Position numbers and translations under genes: made by a program. Below the pieces are notes generated by a model that had not been told where the DNA came from, made no database searches, and saw only the letters and a list, made by a program, of their open reading frames with translations. Of a stretch of 64,000 nucleotides of DNA, positions 47,001 to 56,027 are shown one piece after another. The stretch's first letter is position 1. Every line of letters starts with the position of its first letter. This DNA comes from Pseudomonas japonica (GTDB lineage: Bacteria > Pseudomonadota > Gammaproteobacteria > Pseudomonadales > Pseudomonadaceae), in the NCBI RefSeq assembly GCF_900188455.1, contig NZ_FZOL01000020.1:1-64000 (forward strand), written 5' to 3'.

Positions 47001-47732
47001 TTACAGGGCGTTTCCCTGGTCCAGCGCGGCGAGCAGGGCGGCCGGGTCGCTGAAGTGGCGATCGACGTCGGGCAGCGCCGGGCGGGCGAGGACCAGGACC
47101 GGAATGCCGTGCTCGCGGGCCACCTGCAACTTGGGTTCGGTGGCGCCGCTGCCGCTGTTCTTGCTGATCAGCACGTCGATCCGGCGCCGGGCGAACAGCG
47201 CCCGTTCGTCGTCCAGGAGGAACGGCCCGCGGGCGCCGATCACTTCGCAGCGCTCGTTGCCGGGGCAGGCGTCGAGGGCGCGCAGGGTCCAGAACTGCTC
47301 AGGCGGGATCTCGTCGAGATGTTGCAGCGGCTCGCGGCCGAGGGTGAACAGCGGGCGGCGGAAGGGGCGCAGGGCGTCGATCAGTTCGCCCCAGTCGCGC
47401 ACCTCGCGCCAGTCGTCGCGGGGTTGCGCGCGCCAGGCGGGGCGGCGCAGGGCCCAGCAGGTGACGCCGGCCAGGGTGGCGGCGCGGGCGGCGTTGGCGC
47501 TGATCCGCGCGGCGTAGGGATGGGTGGCGTCGATCAGCAGGTCGATGCCCTCGGCGCGCAGGAACCCGGCAAGACCCTCGGCGCCGCCAAACCCGCCGAC
47601 CCGCACCTGGCAGGCCAGGTCGTCCGGCACCCGGCCGATCCCGGCCAGGCTGTAGACATGCCCGGGGCCGAGCTGGCGGGCGATGCGCAGGGCCTCGGCG
47701 ACGCCGCCGAGCAGGAGGATGCGCCGGCTCAT
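47001..47732 (-). CDS. cobK: Precorrin-6A reductase
   Basis: A 243-residue NADPH-dependent enzyme reducing precorrin-6A to 6B in aerobic cobalamin synthesis. It starts MSRRILLLGGVAEALRIARQ; LLIDATHPYAARISANAARA and LISKNSGSGATEPKLQVARE are CobK/CbiJ signatures. The start at 47732 overlaps the cbiD stop (ATGA). It is the third gene of cobL-cbiD-cobK. Confidence 0.95.
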   Translation of the reverse strand: MSRRILLLGGVAEALRIARQLGPGHVYSLAGIGRVPDDLACQVRVGGFGGAEGLAGFLRAEGIDLLIDATHPYAARISANAARAATLAGVTCWALRRPAWRAQPRDDWREVRDWGELIDALRPFRRPLFTLGREPLQHLDEIPPEQFWTLRALDACPGNERCEVIGARGPFLLDDERALFARRRIDVLISKNSGSGATEPKLQVAREHGIPVLVLARPALPDVDRHFSDPAALLAALDQGNAL

Positions 47733-48823
47733 TGCACGCCCGCCCGGCCGACGATGCCGCCCTGGCGGTCGATGGCGAAGACTTCCACCTGAACCTGGGC
47801 CGGCACCACGCCGCGGGCAAAGGCCAGGGCATGGCCGCAGACGGCGTCGCCCAATGGCACCCCGGCGGCATGGGCCAGGGCCAGGGCCTGCTGGCTGGTG
47901 TTGGCGCCGATGATCGCCGCCTGCAGGGTGGCGTCGGCGCCCACCTGCGCGGCCCATTGCGCCAGTTGCGGCAGGTCGATGCTGGAGTGGCGGCTGTGCA
48001 GGTCCATATGCCCGGCGGCCAGCTTGCTGATCTTGCCGAAGCCGCCGCACAGGCTCAGGCGCGCCACCGGCACCTTGCGCAGGTGCTTGAGCACGGCGCC
48101 GACGAAGTCGCCCATCTCGATCAGGGCGATTTCCGGCAACTGATAGACCCGGCGCATGGTGTCTTCGCTGGCGTTGCCGGTGCAGGCGGCGATGTGTTCG
48201 TAGCCATTGGTCTTCGCCACGTCGATGCCCTGGTGGATCGAGGCGATATAGGCCGAGCAGGAAAACGGCCGGACGATGCCGCTGGTGCCGAGGATCGACA
48301 GGCCGCCGAGAATGCCCAGGCGTGGATTCATGGTCTTCAGCGCCAGGCTCTCGCCGTCGCGCACGTTCACCGTGACCTCGAAACCGCCGCCATAACCACA
48401 GTCCGCGGCGAGCTGCTGCAGGTGTTCGCTGATCATCCGCCGTGGCACCGGGTTGATCGCCGGCTCGCCGACCGCCAGCACCAGGCCGGGGCGGGTCACG
48501 GTGCCGACGCCTGCGCCGGCGACGAAACGCACGCCGGGCTCGTCCAGCAAGCGCACCCGGCTGTAGAGCAGGGCACCGTGGGTCACGTCGGGGTCGTCGC
48601 CGGCGTCCTTGAGGGTGCCGGCTTCGGCGCCCTGTTCGTGCAACCGGCAGAATTCCAGGCGCATCTGCACCTGCTTGCCCTTGGGCAGGGTGATCCGCAC
48701 CGCGTCGTCGCGGTGCCCGGTCAGCAGCAGACTTGCGGCGGCGAGGCTGGTGGCGGTGGCGCAGCTGCCGGTGGTCAGGCCACTGCGCAGCGGGGCCGGT
48801 TGCTCGGCGCTTTCCTCACGCAT
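47729..48823 (-). CDS. cbiD: Cobalt-precorrin-5B C(1)-methyltransferase CbiD
   Basis: A 364-residue enzyme with the CbiD start LRSGLTTGSCATATSLAAAS and motifs INPVPRRMISEHL, RLGILGGLSILGTSGIVRPF and LSLCGGFGKISKLAAGHMDL. CbiD is the anaerobic-type C1 methyltransferase, but in Pseudomonas it is found with otherwise aerobic-type cob genes, in place of CobF. Start MREESAEQPAPL at 48823 overlaps the cobL stop by eight bases. Confidence 0.95.
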   Translation of the reverse strand: MREESAEQPAPLRSGLTTGSCATATSLAAASLLLTGHRDDAVRITLPKGKQVQMRLEFCRLHEQGAEAGTLKDAGDDPDVTHGALLYSRVRLLDEPGVRFVAGAGVGTVTRPGLVLAVGEPAINPVPRRMISEHLQQLAADCGYGGGFEVTVNVRDGESLALKTMNPRLGILGGLSILGTSGIVRPFSCSAYIASIHQGIDVAKTNGYEHIAACTGNASEDTMRRVYQLPEIALIEMGDFVGAVLKHLRKVPVARLSLCGGFGKISKLAAGHMDLHSRHSSIDLPQLAQWAAQVGADATLQAAIIGANTSQQALALAHAAGVPLGDAVCGHALAFARGVVPAQVQVEVFAIDRQGGIVGRAGVQ

Positions 48824-50021
48824 CCTTGATGGCTTCCAGCAGGGTGATCGGCAGGGCCTGGCGCCAGGTGTCGAAAGCCCCCAGCGGCAGGGCCTGGGCC
48901 ACATGGATGCGGGTCAGCTCGCCGCCGTGGCGTTCGCGCCAGTCCATCAGGCGGACTTCGCTCTGCAGGGTCACGGCATTGGCCACCAGGCGCCCGCCCG
49001 GGCGCAACTGCTCCCAGCAATGCTCCAGCACCCCGGGGACGGTGACGCCGCCACCGATGAAGATCGCGTCCGGCCGTTCCAGCCCGCCCAGGGCCTCCGG
49101 CGCCCGTCCGCGCACCAGTTGCAGGCCGGGTACGCCAAGGGCATCGCGGTTGAGTTCGATCAGTTGCTGACGGCCCTCGTCGGCTTCGATCGCCAGCGCC
49201 CGGCACGCCGGATGCGCGCGCATCCACTCGATCCCGATGGAGCCGCTGCCGGCGCCGACATCCCAGAGCAGTTCGCCCGGTTGCGGTGCGAGACGGGCGA
49301 GGGTGATGGCGCGGACATCGCGTTTGGTGATCTGTCCGTCATGGCGGAAGGCGCTGTCCGGCAGCCCGGCCAGCGGCGACAGGCGCGGCGCGCCAGGGTC
49401 GGCCAGGCATTCGATGGCGAGCAGGTTGAGGTCGGCGATGGCCTCGCCGCTCCAGGTCTCGGCGTGGCCCTGGACATTGCGCTCCGCCGGGCCGCCGAGG
49501 TGCTCCAGCACATGCAGGCGGCTGGGGCCGAAGCCGCGCTCGCGCAGCAACGCGGCGATCGCCGCCGGGCTGCCGCCGTCATTGCACAGCACCAGCAGGC
49601 GCTGGCCGCTGTACAGATGGGCGTTCAACTGCGCCAGCGGGCGCGCCACCACGGACACGATCGTCACGTCCTGCAGCGGCCAGCCGAGGCGGGCGGCGGC
49701 GAGGGCGCAGGACGATGGCGCGGAGATCACCGTCAGTTCGCTGGCCGGCAGTTGCCGCGCCAGGCTGGCGCCGACGCCGTAGAACATCGGATCGCCGCTG
49801 GCCAGCACGCACACCGGCTCGCCGCGCAAGGCCAGGACCGGGGCCAGGGAGAACGGGCTGGGCCAGACCAGGCGTTCGGCTTTCAGGCAATGCGGCAGCA
49901 GTTCGAGCTGACGCGGGCTGCCGAACACCCTGGCGGCGCCCAGCAAGGCGCGACGGGCCTGCTTGCCAAGGCCGCCGAAGCCGTCTTCGCCAATTCCAAC
50001 CAGGGTCAACCAGGGCGCCAT
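48816..50021 (-). CDS. cobL: Precorrin-6Y C(5,15)-methyltransferase (decarboxylating)
   Basis: A 401-residue bifunctional enzyme. The N-terminal tetrapyrrole methylase domain (residues 1-200; LTLVGIGEDGFGGLGKQARR, VCVLASGDPMFYGVGASLAR) corresponds to CbiE. The C-terminal Rossmann methyltransferase (residues 215-401; LLWDVGAGSGSIGIEWMRAH, FIGGGVTVPGVLEHCWEQLR) corresponds to CbiT. It methylates C5 and C15 and decarboxylates the acetate side chain. AGAGGAA precedes ATG 50021. It heads the minus-strand cob operon, divergent from cobG. Confidence 0.96.
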   Translation of the reverse strand: MAPWLTLVGIGEDGFGGLGKQARRALLGAARVFGSPRQLELLPHCLKAERLVWPSPFSLAPVLALRGEPVCVLASGDPMFYGVGASLARQLPASELTVISAPSSCALAAARLGWPLQDVTIVSVVARPLAQLNAHLYSGQRLLVLCNDGGSPAAIAALLRERGFGPSRLHVLEHLGGPAERNVQGHAETWSGEAIADLNLLAIECLADPGAPRLSPLAGLPDSAFRHDGQITKRDVRAITLARLAPQPGELLWDVGAGSGSIGIEWMRAHPACRALAIEADEGRQQLIELNRDALGVPGLQLVRGRAPEALGGLERPDAIFIGGGVTVPGVLEHCWEQLRPGGRLVANAVTLQSEVRLMDWRERHGGELTRIHVAQALPLGAFDTWRQALPITLLEAIKDA

Positions 50022-50131
50022 GCCGTTCCTCTTTTCCGGGGTAATCCGACCGGCAGGCTTGGCCCGCCGCCGGGCAAAGCAGGCATAATACCGCGCCTTC
50101 CCGACCACCAGCGCCTTTTGACGATTGACGG

Positions 50132-52087
50132 GTGACCCCCTTGAACCAGTCCCACCCCGCTCCAGCCATTCGCCCCTCGGCCTGCCCGGGGCTGTGGCGC
50201 ATCGTCCAGGCCGTGGATGGCGGCATCTCGCGGATCAAGCTCGACGCCGGCCATCTCGAAGCCGACCAGGCGGAAGCGCTGGCCGCCGCCGCCGAGCGTT
50301 TCGCCGCTGGGGTGATCGAGGTCACCAACCGCAGCAACCTGCAGATCCGTGGCGTCGGTGATGACCACCGCGGGCTGGTCGCGCAGTTGCTGAGCGCCGG
50401 TCTCGGTCCGCGGGAAGCGGCGGGCGACGATGTGCGCAACCTGATGCTCAGTCCCGCCGCCGGCTTCGATCCGGCCATGCTCTTCGACACCCGCGCGCTG
50501 GGCGCGCGGATCCTCGACCTGCTGCAGAGCACTCCGCGTTTCCACGAGCTCTCGGCCAAGTTCGCCGTGCAACTGGACGGCGGCGAAGACCTGGCGATGC
50601 TCTGGCACCCCCACGATCTCTGGCTGTCGCCGCTGCGCCTGGACGACCAGTTGTGGCTGGCCTTCGGCCTGGCCGGCTGTCCCGGTCACGACGCGCCGCT
50701 GGGCGCGGTGCCGCTGGAGCAGGGCCTGGCGCTGGTGCGCGCGGTGCTGGAGCGCTTTCTCGATCTGGCCGACAGCGGCCAGTCGCGCATGCGCCAGTTG
50801 CTCGCCGAGCACGATCCGCAGACCTTCCTCGCCGGCCTGCCGCTGGCCCTGCGGCGTGACGCCGCGGTCCTCGGCTGGCGCCGCCCTGGACGTGACCTGG
50901 CCCGGCACCTGGGTGTCTATCCCCAGTCGCAGGCCGGACGGGTCGCGGTGGGCGCCATGGCGCCCCTGGGCCGCCTGAGTGCGCGGCAATTGCGTGGCAT
51001 CGCCGTGCTCGCCCGCGAACTGGGTGACGGCAGCCTGCGCATGACCCCCTGGCAGAGCGTGCTGCTGCCCAACGTCGCCACCGCCCAGGCCGAGCGCGTG
51101 CTGGCCGGGCTCACCTGCCTCGGTCTGATCGGCGATGCCGCCGCGCCCCTGGCCGGGGTCGTCGCCTGCACCGGCTCCGCCGGCTGCGCCAAGGCCCAGG
51201 CCGACACCAAGGCCGACGCCGTGCGCCTGGCCGCCAGCCTGCGCCGTCGTGGTCCGGTGGCGGGTATCCACCTGAGCGGCTGCACGCGTTCCTGCGCCAT
51301 GGCCCATACCGCGCCGAGCACGCTGCTGGCGGTCGGTCCCGGGCGCTATGACCTGTATTTTCACGACCCGGCGCAGCCGGGCCCCGGCACGCTCGCCGGG
51401 CGCAACCTGACATTGGAAGAAGCGGGCGCCAACCTGGACGTCCGCCACGGAGCAACCTCGATGATTGATTACATCCGCGACGGCCAGGAGATCTATCGCA
51501 ACTCCTTCGCCATCATCCGCCAGGAGGCCCGCCTGGAGCGGATCCCGGCCGACCTGGAAAAGCTCGCGGTCCGGGTGATCCATGCCTGCGGCATGGTCGA
51601 GGTGGTCGACAAGCTGCGTTTCTCCGCCGGCGCCGGCAAGGCCGGGCGCGAGGCGCTGGCCGCCGGCGCGCCGATTCTCTGCGATGCGCGGATGGTCGCC
51701 GAAGGCATCACCCGCGCCCGCCTGCCGGCCAACAACGAAGTGATCTGCACCCTGCGCGACGACAGCGTCCCGGAGCTGGCGAAGGAACTGGGCAACACCC
51801 GCTCGGCCGTGGCCCTGGAGCTGTGGCGGCCGTATCTGGACGGCAGCGTGGTGGTGATCGGCAACGCCCCGACCGCGCTGTTCTATCTGCTGGAAATGCT
51901 CGACGCCGGCGCGCCGAAACCGGCACTGATCCTCGGCTTCCCGGTGGGCTTCGTCGGTGCCGCCGAGTCCAAGGCGATGCTCGCGGCGGACAGCCGTGGC
52001 GTGCCGTTCGTCATCGTCGAAGGCCGCCTGGGCGGCAGCGCCATGGCCGCCGCGGCGGTCAATGCCCTCGCCACGGAGGTGGAATGA
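50132..52087 (+). CDS. CobG-CobH fusion: precorrin-3B synthase + precorrin-8X methylmutase
   Basis: One uninterrupted 651-residue frame. Residues 1-443 are CobG: sulfite-reductase-like ferredoxin half-domains (GVIEVTNRSNLQIRGVG) and cysteines in CTGSAGCAKAQADTKADAV and HLSGCTRSCAMAHTAPS for the iron-sulfur/siroheme-type centre that oxidises precorrin-3A. Residues 444-651 are a complete 208-residue CobH (MIDYIRDGQEIYRNSFAIIR; IHACGMVEVVDKLRF; PTALFYLLEMLDAG; LGFPVGFVGAAESKAML), which rearranges precorrin-8X to hydrogenobyrinate. The two are normally separate genes. The GTG start lacks a strong ribosome site. Internal ATG 51461 could still give free CobH. Confidence 0.9.
   Translation: MTPLNQSHPAPAIRPSACPGLWRIVQAVDGGISRIKLDAGHLEADQAEALAAAAERFAAGVIEVTNRSNLQIRGVGDDHRGLVAQLLSAGLGPREAAGDDVRNLMLSPAAGFDPAMLFDTRALGARILDLLQSTPRFHELSAKFAVQLDGGEDLAMLWHPHDLWLSPLRLDDQLWLAFGLAGCPGHDAPLGAVPLEQGLALVRAVLERFLDLADSGQSRMRQLLAEHDPQTFLAGLPLALRRDAAVLGWRRPGRDLARHLGVYPQSQAGRVAVGAMAPLGRLSARQLRGIAVLARELGDGSLRMTPWQSVLLPNVATAQAERVLAGLTCLGLIGDAAAPLAGVVACTGSAGCAKAQADTKADAVRLAASLRRRGPVAGIHLSGCTRSCAMAHTAPSTLLAVGPGRYDLYFHDPAQPGPGTLAGRNLTLEEAGANLDVRHGATSMIDYIRDGQEIYRNSFAIIRQEARLERIPADLEKLAVRVIHACGMVEVVDKLRFSAGAGKAGREALAAGAPILCDARMVAEGITRARLPANNEVICTLRDDSVPELAKELGNTRSAVALELWRPYLDGSVVVIGNAPTALFYLLEMLDAGAPKPALILGFPVGFVGAAESKAMLAADSRGVPFVIVEGRLGGSAMAAAAVNALATEVE
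51461..52087 (+). other. cobH: CobH module with internal start codon
   Basis: This in-frame segment equals a full-length precorrin-8X methylmutase of 208 residues beginning MIDYIRDGQEIY. The weak AGCAACC context before ATG 51461 gives little ribosome-site support. In the +1 frame a stop (TGA 51462-51464) overlaps this ATG, as would be expected if CobG formerly ended there. Confidence 0.6.
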
Positions 52088-52818
52088 TGCAGGCTCGCGG
52101 ACGTTTGCTCGGCCTGGGCGTCGGCCCCGGCGATCCCGAACTGATCACCGTCAAGGCCCTGCGCCTGCTGCGCGAAGCGCCGGTGGTGGGGTACTTCGTC
52201 GCCAAGGGCAAGCGCGGCAACGCCTTCGGCATCATCGAACAGCACCTGCAAAGCGAGCAGACCTTGCTGCCGCTGGTCTATCCGGTGACCACCGAGGCCC
52301 TGCCGGCACCGTTGTCCTACGAACAGGTGATCAGCGACTTCTACGACGAAGCCAGCGTGGCGGTCGCCGCGCACCTGGATGCCGGCCGCGATGTGGCGGT
52401 GATCTGCGAAGGCGATCCGTTCTTCTACGGCTCCTACATGTACCTGCACGACCGCCTCGCCGAGCGTTACGACGCCGAGGTGATTCCCGGCGTGTGTTCG
52501 ATGCTCGGTGGTGCCTCGGTGCTCGGTGCGCCGCTGGTGTACCGCAACCAGAGCCTGTCGGTGCTTTCCGGCGTCTTGCCGCACGAGGAACTGAAACGCC
52601 GCCTGGCCAATGCCGACGCGGCGGTGATCATGAAGCTCGGACGCAATTTCCCCAAGGTCCGCCAGGTCCTTGCCGAGCTGGGGCTGGACGGTCGCGCGCT
52701 GTACGTCGAACGGGCGACCATGGCCAACCAGAAGATCGTCGCGCTGGATGAGGTCGACCCGCAGTCGTCGCCGTACTTCTCGCTGATCATCGTTCCCGGC
52801 GAAAGGTGGCAAGGCTGA
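52084..52818 (+). CDS. cobI: Precorrin-2 C(20)-methyltransferase
   Basis: A 244-residue SAM-dependent tetrapyrrole methylase: GRLLGLGVGPGDPELITVKA at the start, ICEGDPFFYGSYMYLHDRLA and EVIPGVCSMLGGASVLGAPL. It converts precorrin-2 to precorrin-3A, the substrate of CobG encoded just upstream. Start ATG 52084 overlaps the preceding stop, and ATG 52087 is equally possible and better spaced from GGAGG. It overlaps cobJ by one base. Confidence 0.96.
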   Translation: MMQARGRLLGLGVGPGDPELITVKALRLLREAPVVGYFVAKGKRGNAFGIIEQHLQSEQTLLPLVYPVTTEALPAPLSYEQVISDFYDEASVAVAAHLDAGRDVAVICEGDPFFYGSYMYLHDRLAERYDAEVIPGVCSMLGGASVLGAPLVYRNQSLSVLSGVLPHEELKRRLANADAAVIMKLGRNFPKVRQVLAELGLDGRALYVERATMANQKIVALDEVDPQSSPYFSLIIVPGERWQG

Positions 52819-54518
52819 TGACCCGACGCGCTCCCGCCATTGTCGTGCTCGGCAAGGGCAGCCTGGACACCGCCCGGAAGATCCAGCGCTTCTATCCCGA
52901 CGCCCTGATCCACGGCCTCGCCGGCCGGGTCGAGGACGTCGACCGCAGTTATGTGGAGTTCGCTGCCACGCTGCGCCAGCTTTATCAGCAGGACACGCCG
53001 ATCATCGCCCTGTGTGCCGCCGGCATCGTCATTCGCAGCCTGGCCAGCGTGTTGCTGGAGAAGGGCGCCGAGCCGCCGGTGCTGGCGGTGGCCGAGGATG
53101 GCAGCGCGGTGGTCCCGCTGCTCGGCGGCCTGGGCGGGGTGAATGTCATGGCCCGGGAAATCGCTGCCGGGCTGGGTGTCGCCGCGGCGATCACCACCAG
53201 CGGCGAGCTGCGTTTCGGCACCTGCCTGCTCAATCCACCGAGCGGCTACGCGCTGGCCGATCTGGAACTGGGCAAGCGCTTCGTCTCCGACCTGCTGGCC
53301 GGGGAGAGCGTGCGTGTCGAAGGTGCCGCGCCCTGGCTGGAGGAGGCTCGTCTACCTCAGCGTGACGATGCGCGCCTGACCATTCGCGTCGGCTGCGCCG
53401 AGCGCGAGGCGGCGGCCAATGAATTGCTGATCCATCCGCGCTGTGTGCTGGTCGCCGTTTCCGCTGTCGTTCCGGCCCTGGCCGAGGCAGTACGCGGTGC
53501 ATTGCACCAGCAGCAGATCGCCGAAGCCGCACTGGCCTGCCTGCTCGCCAGCGAAGAGGAAATGGCCGATCCGGCGCTGCATGCGGCGGCGGCGGAACTC
53601 GGTGTGCCGCTGCGCTTCGCCGCCGCGCAGACCTCGGTCAGCGCGCTGGCCGCCCAGGCGTTGCCGCAGTTGCTGGCCCCGCAGGTGGTGGGCGAGGGCC
53701 TTGCCATTGCCGTGGCTGCCGAGCCCATCGATCCGAAGCGGATCGGGCATGCCCGTGGCCGCGTCGCGGTGATCGGCCTCGGTCCCGGTGCGGCCGAACT
53801 GATGGCTCCGGCGGTCAAGGCCGAGCTGGCCCGGGCCGACGATGTGCTGGGCTATGAAACCTACGTGCGCATGGCCGGGCCGTTCCGCGCCGACCAGGTG
53901 CTGCACTGCACCGACAATCGCGAGGAACTGCAGCGTGCCCGGCATGCGTTCGAGCTGGCGGCGCAGGGGCGCTCGGTGATCGTGGTGTCGTCTGGCGATC
54001 CCGGGGTGTTCGCCATGGCCGCGGCGGTGCTGGAGGCGCTGGAGGCTTCCAGCGATCCGGCCTGGCATCGGGTCGAGCTGGAAATGCTCCCGGGCATCTC
54101 CGCCTCGCTGGCCACCGCGGCCCAGGCCGGCGCGCCGCTGGGTCACGATTTCTGCGTGATCTCGCTGTCGGACAACCTCAAGCCCTGGTCGATCATCGAA
54201 AAACGCCTCGACCTGGCGGCCCAGGCCGACCTGGCCCTGGCGTTCTACAACCCGATTTCCCGCGCGCGTCCGTGGCAACTGGGCCAGGCCCTGGACATCC
54301 TGCGCCGCCATCGTGCCGCCGCGACCCCGGTGGTTCTCGGCCGCGATATCGCCCGGCCGGGGCAGTCGCTGCGGGTGGTGACCCTGGGTGAACTGCGCCC
54401 GGAGATGGTCGACATGCGCACCATGGTCCTGGTCGGCTCCTCGACGACCCGGACCTTCCCCCGCCCCGACGGCGGCGAATGGGTCTACACCCCGCGCTGG
54501 TATCCACAGCCGGAGTGA
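52818..54518 (+). CDS. cobJ: Precorrin-3B C(17)-methyltransferase with N-terminal CbiG-like region
   Basis: A 566-residue two-part protein. Residues about 1-310 resemble CbiG/CobE (ALCAAGIVIRSLASVLLEKG, VPLLGGLGGVNVMAREIAAG, then VGCAEREAAANELL and AVSAVVPALAEAVRGALH). Residues about 315-566 are CobJ (VAVIGLGPGAAELMAPAVKA, SSGDPGVFAMAAAVLEALEA, MLPGISASLATAAQAGAPLG, LALAFYNPISRARPWQLGQA). It methylates C17 and contracts the ring. It ends the cobGH-cobI-cobJ operon. The start at 52818 overlaps the cobI stop. Confidence 0.95.
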   Translation: MTRRAPAIVVLGKGSLDTARKIQRFYPDALIHGLAGRVEDVDRSYVEFAATLRQLYQQDTPIIALCAAGIVIRSLASVLLEKGAEPPVLAVAEDGSAVVPLLGGLGGVNVMAREIAAGLGVAAAITTSGELRFGTCLLNPPSGYALADLELGKRFVSDLLAGESVRVEGAAPWLEEARLPQRDDARLTIRVGCAEREAAANELLIHPRCVLVAVSAVVPALAEAVRGALHQQQIAEAALACLLASEEEMADPALHAAAAELGVPLRFAAAQTSVSALAAQALPQLLAPQVVGEGLAIAVAAEPIDPKRIGHARGRVAVIGLGPGAAELMAPAVKAELARADDVLGYETYVRMAGPFRADQVLHCTDNREELQRARHAFELAAQGRSVIVVSSGDPGVFAMAAAVLEALEASSDPAWHRVELEMLPGISASLATAAQAGAPLGHDFCVISLSDNLKPWSIIEKRLDLAAQADLALAFYNPISRARPWQLGQALDILRRHRAAATPVVLGRDIARPGQSLRVVTLGELRPEMVDMRTMVLVGSSTTRTFPRPDGGEWVYTPRWYPQPE

Positions 54519-54575
54519 GTGCTGAGGGGAAAGGTTTCGTTCCTGACCCCCTGGCAGTTGCAACGTACCTTTGGG

Positions 54576-54593
54576 CTCCCTCCAGCAGGAGGG
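54576..54593 (+). promoter_or_regulatory. Hairpin between cobJ and the first unknown paralogue
   Basis: TCCCTCC pairs with GGAGGGA around an AGCA tetraloop, 24 bases before the next ATG. It may end the cob transcript or regulate the downstream cassette; the right arm contains a GGAGG sequence that would be hidden by pairing. Confidence 0.4.
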
Positions 54594-54617
54594 AACAGCC
54601 AAGAAAAGGACTTTGCA

Positions 54618-55313
54618 ATGACCTCTGACAACGACCAATCCCTGAGTATCAGCTCCGCCGCGGTGGTGGAAAGCTCGCTGATGGCCTTCGGTGCCGGCAT
54701 GTCCGTACAGAACCGCCAGGACGCGAAGAACGCGGTGTTGTTCGCCACCCTGGCCGCCAATCGCCAGTTCGATCAACTTATCCACAGCGAGGAGTGGTTC
54801 GGCCTCTTCCTCAGCGTCATGCGGACCTGTGGCTGGACCGCGGTCCATCGCACCCACGAAAAGGAGACCTCCAGCGGGCAATCCCTGACGGTTTCCAACG
54901 TGGTGGTCGAGGCGGTGCAGGTGGCCGCGTCGGGCCTGATCCAGGGTAATCCCGTGGGCCAGGTATTCAGTACCCTGGCCGAGCAGGCGATCCAGGGCGT
55001 GAGCAAGGACGACAAGGCGCTGACCCTGTTCAAGCGCAACATCAAGCAGCGTTCCAATGTCGTGGTCGGCCTGGCCTCCTGCATCGAGACGGCGCAGGGC
55101 GAGGTGGTCATGGCCCTCGGTGCGATCCAGCGCTCGGTGCGCGATGAAGACCTCGACGTGCTGGTATTCGACTGGCATAGCGCTAGCACGACCTCCTACA
55201 AGGGCAGCGCGGCGCTTTCCTTCAACAACCAGCTGTACGACGGCCTGCGCGCCACGGTGGAGAAGAAGCTGGGCGACAAGGCTCGCAGTCAGATCCTCGA
55301 CTACGAAATCTGA
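54618..55313 (+). CDS. Unknown protein, paralogue A of a three-gene cassette
   Basis: A 231-residue soluble protein, no signal peptide or membrane segment. I do not recognise the family. Residues about 37-75 (AVLFATLAANRQF, then WFGLFLSVMRTCGW) and a C-terminal block (SCIETAQGEVVMALGAI, LVFDWHS, FNNQLYDGLRATVEKKLGDK) recur in the two following genes. AGGA lies upstream of ATG 54618; the frame is open back to 54519 but reads through the hairpin. It lies 100 bases after cobJ on the same strand, followed by B after 38 bases and C. Confidence 0.75.
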   Translation: MTSDNDQSLSISSAAVVESSLMAFGAGMSVQNRQDAKNAVLFATLAANRQFDQLIHSEEWFGLFLSVMRTCGWTAVHRTHEKETSSGQSLTVSNVVVEAVQVAASGLIQGNPVGQVFSTLAEQAIQGVSKDDKALTLFKRNIKQRSNVVVGLASCIETAQGEVVMALGAIQRSVRDEDLDVLVFDWHSASTTSYKGSAALSFNNQLYDGLRATVEKKLGDKARSQILDYEI

Positions 55314-55351
55314 CGCGCGTTCGGGGCGGCGGCTTGCAGGAGGAAAAGGAC

Positions 55352-56014
55352 ATGGATGTCGAAGGCTACACAATGTGGATCAGTGGCGGCAGCCTGGTGC
55401 TGGTCGCCCCCGGGGTCGCCGACCTGGAATGTCGCAACGCGCTCGCGTCGCTGCGCCACGCGCAGTCGCTGGCTGACGCCCTGATGGGGCCGCGTTTCGA
55501 CGGGCACCGGCAATGGTACCGGGCCTATCGCAACGCCCTTGGCCGGCGCGGCTGGCGGGTGACCTACAGCTGCCAGAGCATCGAGAGCGCCGGCTATCGC
55601 ACCTTGCTCGCGCCGACCCAGCCGTTGTTGCTGTGGCTGGTCAGCCAGCACCCGGAACTGGGGGATGTGCTGGACCTCGGCGTCGATGCGTTGAGTCTCG
55701 ACCGGCAGGGGCTGCGGCAGTTGTCGCAGCATGCCCTGCAGGTGCTGGCAGCGCCCGCCGGTGGTACGCGGATCGTGCTGGAACTGGGCGTCTTGCGCCC
55801 CGGTTCGCAGTTGAGCCTGTGCAGTGTCGCCCTGGAAACCAGCCAGGCGCTCGACCCGGACTGGCTGAGAGTGCCGCTGGAGGGCATCCACCTGCGCGGC
55901 GATCTTTATTTTCAGAGCCTGACGGCCGAGTCCGCGCCGGAACTGCGGGAAGCCGGCAACGATGGCTTCGCCCGCCTGCGGCTGGTCGCCAGCGACCGTC
56001 AGACCCTTCATTGA
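55352..56014 (+). CDS. Unknown protein, paralogue B of a three-gene cassette
   Basis: A 220-residue protein with no recognised domain. Start ATG 55352 (MDVEGYTMWISGGSLVLVAP) has a strong AGGAGG eleven bases upstream. Residues about 25-70 contain LRHAQSLADALM, then WYRAYRNALGRRGWRVTY, matching the amphipathic W/Y-rich motif of A and C. A later stretch (QLSLCSVALETSQAL) fits their Cys-containing strand. It lacks the C-terminal FN-x-x-L-R motif of A and C, so it is the most diverged copy. Function unknown. Confidence 0.72.
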   Translation: MDVEGYTMWISGGSLVLVAPGVADLECRNALASLRHAQSLADALMGPRFDGHRQWYRAYRNALGRRGWRVTYSCQSIESAGYRTLLAPTQPLLLWLVSQHPELGDVLDLGVDALSLDRQGLRQLSQHALQVLAAPAGGTRIVLELGVLRPGSQLSLCSVALETSQALDPDWLRVPLEGIHLRGDLYFQSLTAESAPELREAGNDGFARLRLVASDRQTLH

Positions 56015-56027
56015 GGCAGCAATCATC

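Noticed and set aside
50022..50131. A cobalamin riboswitch between cobL and cobG
   Set aside because: Only 110 bases separate the divergent starts and no B12-box-like sequence was found there.
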